Part shown: positions 6,861 through 9,794 of the stretch, one piece after another
Numbering within the stretch: position 1 is the first letter of the stretch
How the letters are laid out: each line of letters begins with the position of its first letter
Source: Bacteroidia bacterium
Lineage (GTDB): Bacteria > Bacteroidota > Bacteroidia > Bacteroidales > Azobacteroidaceae
Reading direction: 5' to 3'
NCBI GenBank assembly: GCA_025999255.1
Contig: BNXB01000048.1
Span: 1-9,794 of the forward strand
DNA length: 9,794 bases
The notes under the pieces: model-generated
Database searches by the model: none
What the model saw: the letters and a program-made list of their open reading frames with translations, nothing else
What the model was told of the DNA's origin: nothing
Position numbers and translations under genes: made by a program

Positions 6861-9065
6861 ATGAAGAATGTGATTTTTTCAATAGAAGAGCGTAGAGAAT
6901 TGATTTCTCTGTACCGTCGGTTGTTGCAATCGATGGGGGATTCGATTTCCCGGAAAGATATTGAAGATTTGAAACAGATTATTTATCGTGTGACGGAAGC
7001 CGGAGTTTCAGTACATGATATGTATGGTTTTAATCTTTGGTTGAGGAATTTGCGTACAGCGCTCATTGTATCGGATGAAATCGGTTTGAAACGGGCGTCC
7101 GTCATTGCAATTTTGCTTTTTAATCCGGTAATGGAAGGAAAACTGGAGCTTCAGGAAGTTGAAAAAACATTTGGTTCCGATGTGGCCGGTATTGTTAAGG
7201 GTTTGATAAAAACTCACGAATTATATATCATGAATGCGGCTATTGAAACCGAAAATTTCCGGAAGTTGTTGATTTCTTTTGCCGAAGATGTGAGAGTAAT
7301 TCTCATTATGATTGCAGACAGACTTCTCCTGATGCGTATGTCGAAAGAGGTTAAAAAAGATGAACACCGTCTTAAAATTGCGGCGGAAGCATCTTATCTT
7401 TACGCTCCGCTTTCTCATAAATTAGGGTTGTACAAAATCAAATCGGAGCTGGAAGATCTCTCATTGAAAATTCAAGACAGGGAAATGTATGGTTACATTG
7501 CCGGGAAACTGAATGAAACGAAACGTTCACGGGATGAATATATAGAAAAATTTATTGCTCCGTTGGAAAAACGGCTTCAGGAAATGGGACTTCATTTCGA
7601 CATTAAAGGCCGGACAAAATCGATTCATTCCATCCGGAATAAATTGTTGAAGCAAAAGATTGAATTTGAGTCCATATACGATTTGTTTGCGATTCGTGTG
7701 GTATTGGATACTCCTCCGGAAAAGGAAAAAGCAGAATGTTGGCAGGTTTATTCGGTAGTGACGGATATGTATCAACCCAATCCGAAACGGATGAAGGATT
7801 GGTTGTCTATTCCCAAAAGTAACGGTTACGAGTCTTTACATACAACGGTAATGGGACCGCAAGGTCATTGGGTGGAGGTACAAATCCGTACCCGGCGGAT
7901 GGACGAAATTGCCGAACGTGGATTAGCCGCTCACTGGAAATATAAAGGAATCAAGGGAGAAGGCGGATTGGATGAGTGGTTAAATGGGGTACGGGAAGTA
8001 CTTGAAAATAAAGATACTCCCCCTTCGGATTTAATTCATGATTTCAAACTGGATCTTTATGATGAAGAGATCTTTGCTTTTACTCCCAAAGGCGATTTGT
8101 TTAAATTGCCTAAAGATGCAACAGTACTTGATTTTGCGTTTGCCATCCATACCAAATTAGGATCGAAATGTGTATCTGCCAAAATCAATGGAAAGAATGT
8201 GACTATTAAGCATAAATTGCGTAATGGCGACCAGGTGGATATACTTACATCACCGAATCAGTCTCCGAAGCAGGATTGGCTGAATTTTGCCGTGACTTCC
8301 AAGGCTCGTGTAAAAATCAAACAATCGCTGAAAGAACAAGCTGCCAAACAGGTAGAATTTGCCAAGGAATTACTTCAGCGGAGATTTAAAAATAAAAAAA
8401 TTGAGGAAGACGAATCGATGATGATGCGTCTGATCAAGAAAAAAGGTTATAAAACGGTTACCGATTTTTATGCTGATATTGCTGATGAAAAGCTGGATGT
8501 CAATACGGTGATTGAACAATACCTCGAACTTGAAAAACGGGAAAAAGAGACGGCCGAACATTCCGAAAGGAGTACCGAAGGCTATCGTGCAGTGATCCCC
8601 GGAGAAGAAATAGCTTCTAAAGAAGATGTGCTGGTAATTGATAAAAATCTCACCGGTATTGAATACAAGTTAGCCAAATGTTGTAACCCTATATATGGAG
8701 ATGATATTTTTGGTTTTGTCTCATCACAGGGAATCAAAATCCACCGGATGAATTGTCCCAATGCTCCGGCTATGTTCAGCCGTTTTGGATACCGGGTGGT
8801 AAAGGCGCGCTGGTCGGGGAAATCCGGAGCTAATTATCCGGTGACGCTTAAAGTGATAGGTCGTGATGATATCGGTATAGTGACTAATATTACTTCTGTT
8901 ATTTCCAAGGAAAACGGGATGTCGATTCGTTCCATTAATATTGATTCTGCCGACGGGGTATTTCAAGGAAATATCACGGTAATGCTCAATAATACGGATG
9001 CAATGGATTCATTGATTAAAAAAATCAAGGCGGTGAAAGGTGTGAAACAGGTCAGCCGGTACTAA
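6861..9065 (+). CDS. relA: RelA/SpoT homologue: (p)ppGpp synthetase with a degenerate hydrolase domain
   Basis: This is a long ribosome-associated RSH protein that makes (p)ppGpp from ATP and GTP/GDP during starvation; 734 residues from ATG 6861. The order is hydrolase-like region (about 20-190), synthetase (about 220-345), TGS (about 385-450; AIHTKLG, His430), Cys-rich zinc-finger-like domain (KCCNP, Cys607/608, His628, Cys632) and ACT (about 663-734). Synthetase residues are intact: Asp274 in DLFAIRVV, RMKD at 310-313, and Glu339 in VEVQIRT. The hydrolase site is broken. The LLHDVVED motif reads LLFNPVME (Phe87, Asn88 replace His-Asp), the upstream YIxHP histidine is missing, and ADRLHNM reads ADRLLLM (Asp153 kept, Asn lost). 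I therefore infer synthetase-only function, with hydrolysis left to another RSH elsewhere. The in-frame GTG at 6813 would add 16 residues but lies in the promoter region. The symbol is used in the functional sense; this lineage is not enterobacterial RelA. Confidence 0.92.
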   Translation: MKNVIFSIEERRELISLYRRLLQSMGDSISRKDIEDLKQIIYRVTEAGVSVHDMYGFNLWLRNLRTALIVSDEIGLKRASVIAILLFNPVMEGKLELQEVEKTFGSDVAGIVKGLIKTHELYIMNAAIETENFRKLLISFAEDVRVILIMIADRLLLMRMSKEVKKDEHRLKIAAEASYLYAPLSHKLGLYKIKSELEDLSLKIQDREMYGYIAGKLNETKRSRDEYIEKFIAPLEKRLQEMGLHFDIKGRTKSIHSIRNKLLKQKIEFESIYDLFAIRVVLDTPPEKEKAECWQVYSVVTDMYQPNPKRMKDWLSIPKSNGYESLHTTVMGPQGHWVEVQIRTRRMDEIAERGLAAHWKYKGIKGEGGLDEWLNGVREVLENKDTPPSDLIHDFKLDLYDEEIFAFTPKGDLFKLPKDATVLDFAFAIHTKLGSKCVSAKINGKNVTIKHKLRNGDQVDILTSPNQSPKQDWLNFAVTSKARVKIKQSLKEQAAKQVEFAKELLQRRFKNKKIEEDESMMMRLIKKKGYKTVTDFYADIADEKLDVNTVIEQYLELEKREKETAEHSERSTEGYRAVIPGEEIASKEDVLVIDKNLTGIEYKLAKCCNPIYGDDIFGFVSSQGIKIHRMNCPNAPAMFSRFGYRVVKARWSGKSGANYPVTLKVIGRDDIGIVTNITSVISKENGMSIRSINIDSADGVFQGNITVMLNNTDAMDSLIKKIKAVKGVKQVSRY

Positions 9066-9074
9066 AACTTTTGT

Positions 9075-9106
9075 CTTGTTTTTTATCTTAAAAATCGGTA
9101 CCTTTG
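9075..9106 (+). promoter_or_regulatory. Bacteroidetes-type promoter for purL
   Basis: TACCTTTG at 9099-9106 matches TAnnTTTG exactly, and CTTG at 9075-9078 sits 20 bases upstream as the -33 box. Transcription would begin near 9113, leaving a leader of about 22 bases before ATG 9135. That is too short for a purine riboswitch. No hairpin terminator is visible between the stop of the relA-like gene and this promoter. Confidence 0.62.
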
Positions 9107-9134
9107 CGTGCTCAATTAATATCTATTTTTCAAT

Positions 9135-9794
9135 ATGATTCTTTTCTTTCAAACGAAGTCAAAAACAGTTATTGCTGTTGATTCGAACAACAAATTATCC
9201 AAGGAAGATACCGATAAACTGGTGTGGTTATTTAGTGGCGCACAGTTGGTTACAAAGACCCATATAGATAATTGGTTTGTTGGCCCCCGGCGGGAAATGA
9301 TTACCCCGTGGAGTACAAATGCCGTTGAAATTACCCAAAATATGGGAATTGAAGGTATTGTACGTATTGAAGAATTTTTTGTTGTAAAAGGAAAAGATGC
9401 TGAGCATGATCCGATGCTTCAACGATTGTACAATGGTATTGGACAGGATATTTTTACTGTTAACAGGAAACCGGATCCGATTATCCGGATTGACGATATT
9501 ACTTCTTATAATCAAAAAGAAGGATTGGCTTTGAGTCAGGATGAAATTGATTACTTGAATGCCGTGAGTAAACGATTGGGGCGAAAGCTTACTGATAGCG
9601 AGGTGTTTGGGTTCTCTCAGGTAAACTCGGAACATTGTCGCCACAAAATATTTAATGGGATTTTTGTTATTGACGGGAAGGAGAAAGAGAGTACTTTGTT
9701 CCAATTGATAAAAAAGACGTCTCAAACGAATCCGAATGTGTTGGTATCGGCCTATAAAGATAATGTTGCATTCAATCGGGGGCCTGTTGTAGAA
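9135..9794 (+). CDS. purL: Phosphoribosylformylglycinamidine synthase, long form (3' end outside window)
   Basis: PurL catalyses the fourth step of de novo purine synthesis: FGAR, glutamine and ATP give FGAM, glutamate, ADP and phosphate. It is a cytosolic enzyme. The window holds the first 220 codons, open to the edge. Residues about 1-130 form the PurS-like N-terminal domain of the single-chain enzyme, with GPRREMITPWSTNA and EITQNMGIEGIVRIEEF. A linker region follows (about 135-160; GLALSQDEIDYL). Then comes the start of the synthetase domain, with the signature FSQVNSEHCRHKIF (His167, Cys168, His170). The full chain should be roughly 1,200 residues or more, with a C-terminal glutaminase domain not seen here. 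The ATG at 9135 gives the N-terminus normal for Bacteroidetes PurL (MILFF) and follows a strong promoter match. The identification is firm. Confidence 0.95.
   Translation, partial: MILFFQTKSKTVIAVDSNNKLSKEDTDKLVWLFSGAQLVTKTHIDNWFVGPRREMITPWSTNAVEITQNMGIEGIVRIEEFFVVKGKDAEHDPMLQRLYNGIGQDIFTVNRKPDPIIRIDDITSYNQKEGLALSQDEIDYLNAVSKRLGRKLTDSEVFGFSQVNSEHCRHKIFNGIFVIDGKEKESTLFQLIKKTSQTNPNVLVSAYKDNVAFNRGPVVE

Noticed and set aside
9066..9134. Purine riboswitch upstream of purL
   Set aside because: The spacer is 69 bases and the inferred leader only about 22. There is no room for the aptamer, and no conserved purine-riboswitch loops are visible.
9228..9725. 165-codon open frame on the minus strand
   Set aside because: It lies antisense to purL, whose plus-strand frame has unmistakable family motifs. 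The minus-strand peptide shows no recognisable domain.
1..9794. Insertion sequence, prophage, CRISPR or defence system
   Set aside because: No transposase, integrase, phage or Cas motifs, regularly spaced repeats or terminal inverted repeats were seen. The genes are densely packed housekeeping and stress functions.

Overview
The window looks like chromosomal DNA from a Bacteroidetes, most likely a member of the Bacteroidales. The coding DNA has moderate GC, the spacers are very AT-rich, and start codons lack strong Shine-Dalgarno sequences. Upstream boxes fit the Bacteroidetes -7 consensus TAnnTTTG. The protein families also point there: a DUF4369/TlpA-type lipoprotein, a DUF4301 protein and a long single-chain PurL. 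The genus cannot be told from the sequence alone.

Layout: positions 1-100 probably hold the last 32 codons of an unrecognised plus-strand gene. An AT-rich spacer (101-328) follows, with a promoter candidate. Next come an ADP-forming acyl/acetyl-CoA synthetase (329-2395), a lipoprotein thiol-disulfide oxidoreductase (2504-3610) and, after a long hairpin terminator, a YifB/ComM-family AAA+ ATPase (3697-5235). A DUF4301 gene (6764-5247, minus strand) converges on comM with 11 bases between them. It diverges from a RelA/SpoT homologue (6861-9065) across a 96-base spacer holding overlapping promoter candidates. The window ends inside purL (9135 onward), which has the best -7 box of the plus-strand genes.

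The genes do not form one pathway. They are housekeeping and stress functions: substrate-level ATP formation from acyl-CoA, envelope redox chemistry, DNA processing, the (p)ppGpp alarmone and purine synthesis. The alarmone synthetase and purL are adjacent and functionally related, since purine nucleotides feed ppGpp synthesis and ppGpp commonly restrains purine synthesis. Each has its own start signals, however, so a shared operon is not implied.

The window shows no mobile element, CRISPR array, RNA gene or defence system. Two proteins deserve a second look. The RelA/SpoT homologue has lost the metal-binding His-Asp pair of its hydrolase domain but keeps an RXKD-type synthetase. The DUF4301 protein carries motifs that resemble sugar-nucleotide pyrophosphorylases.
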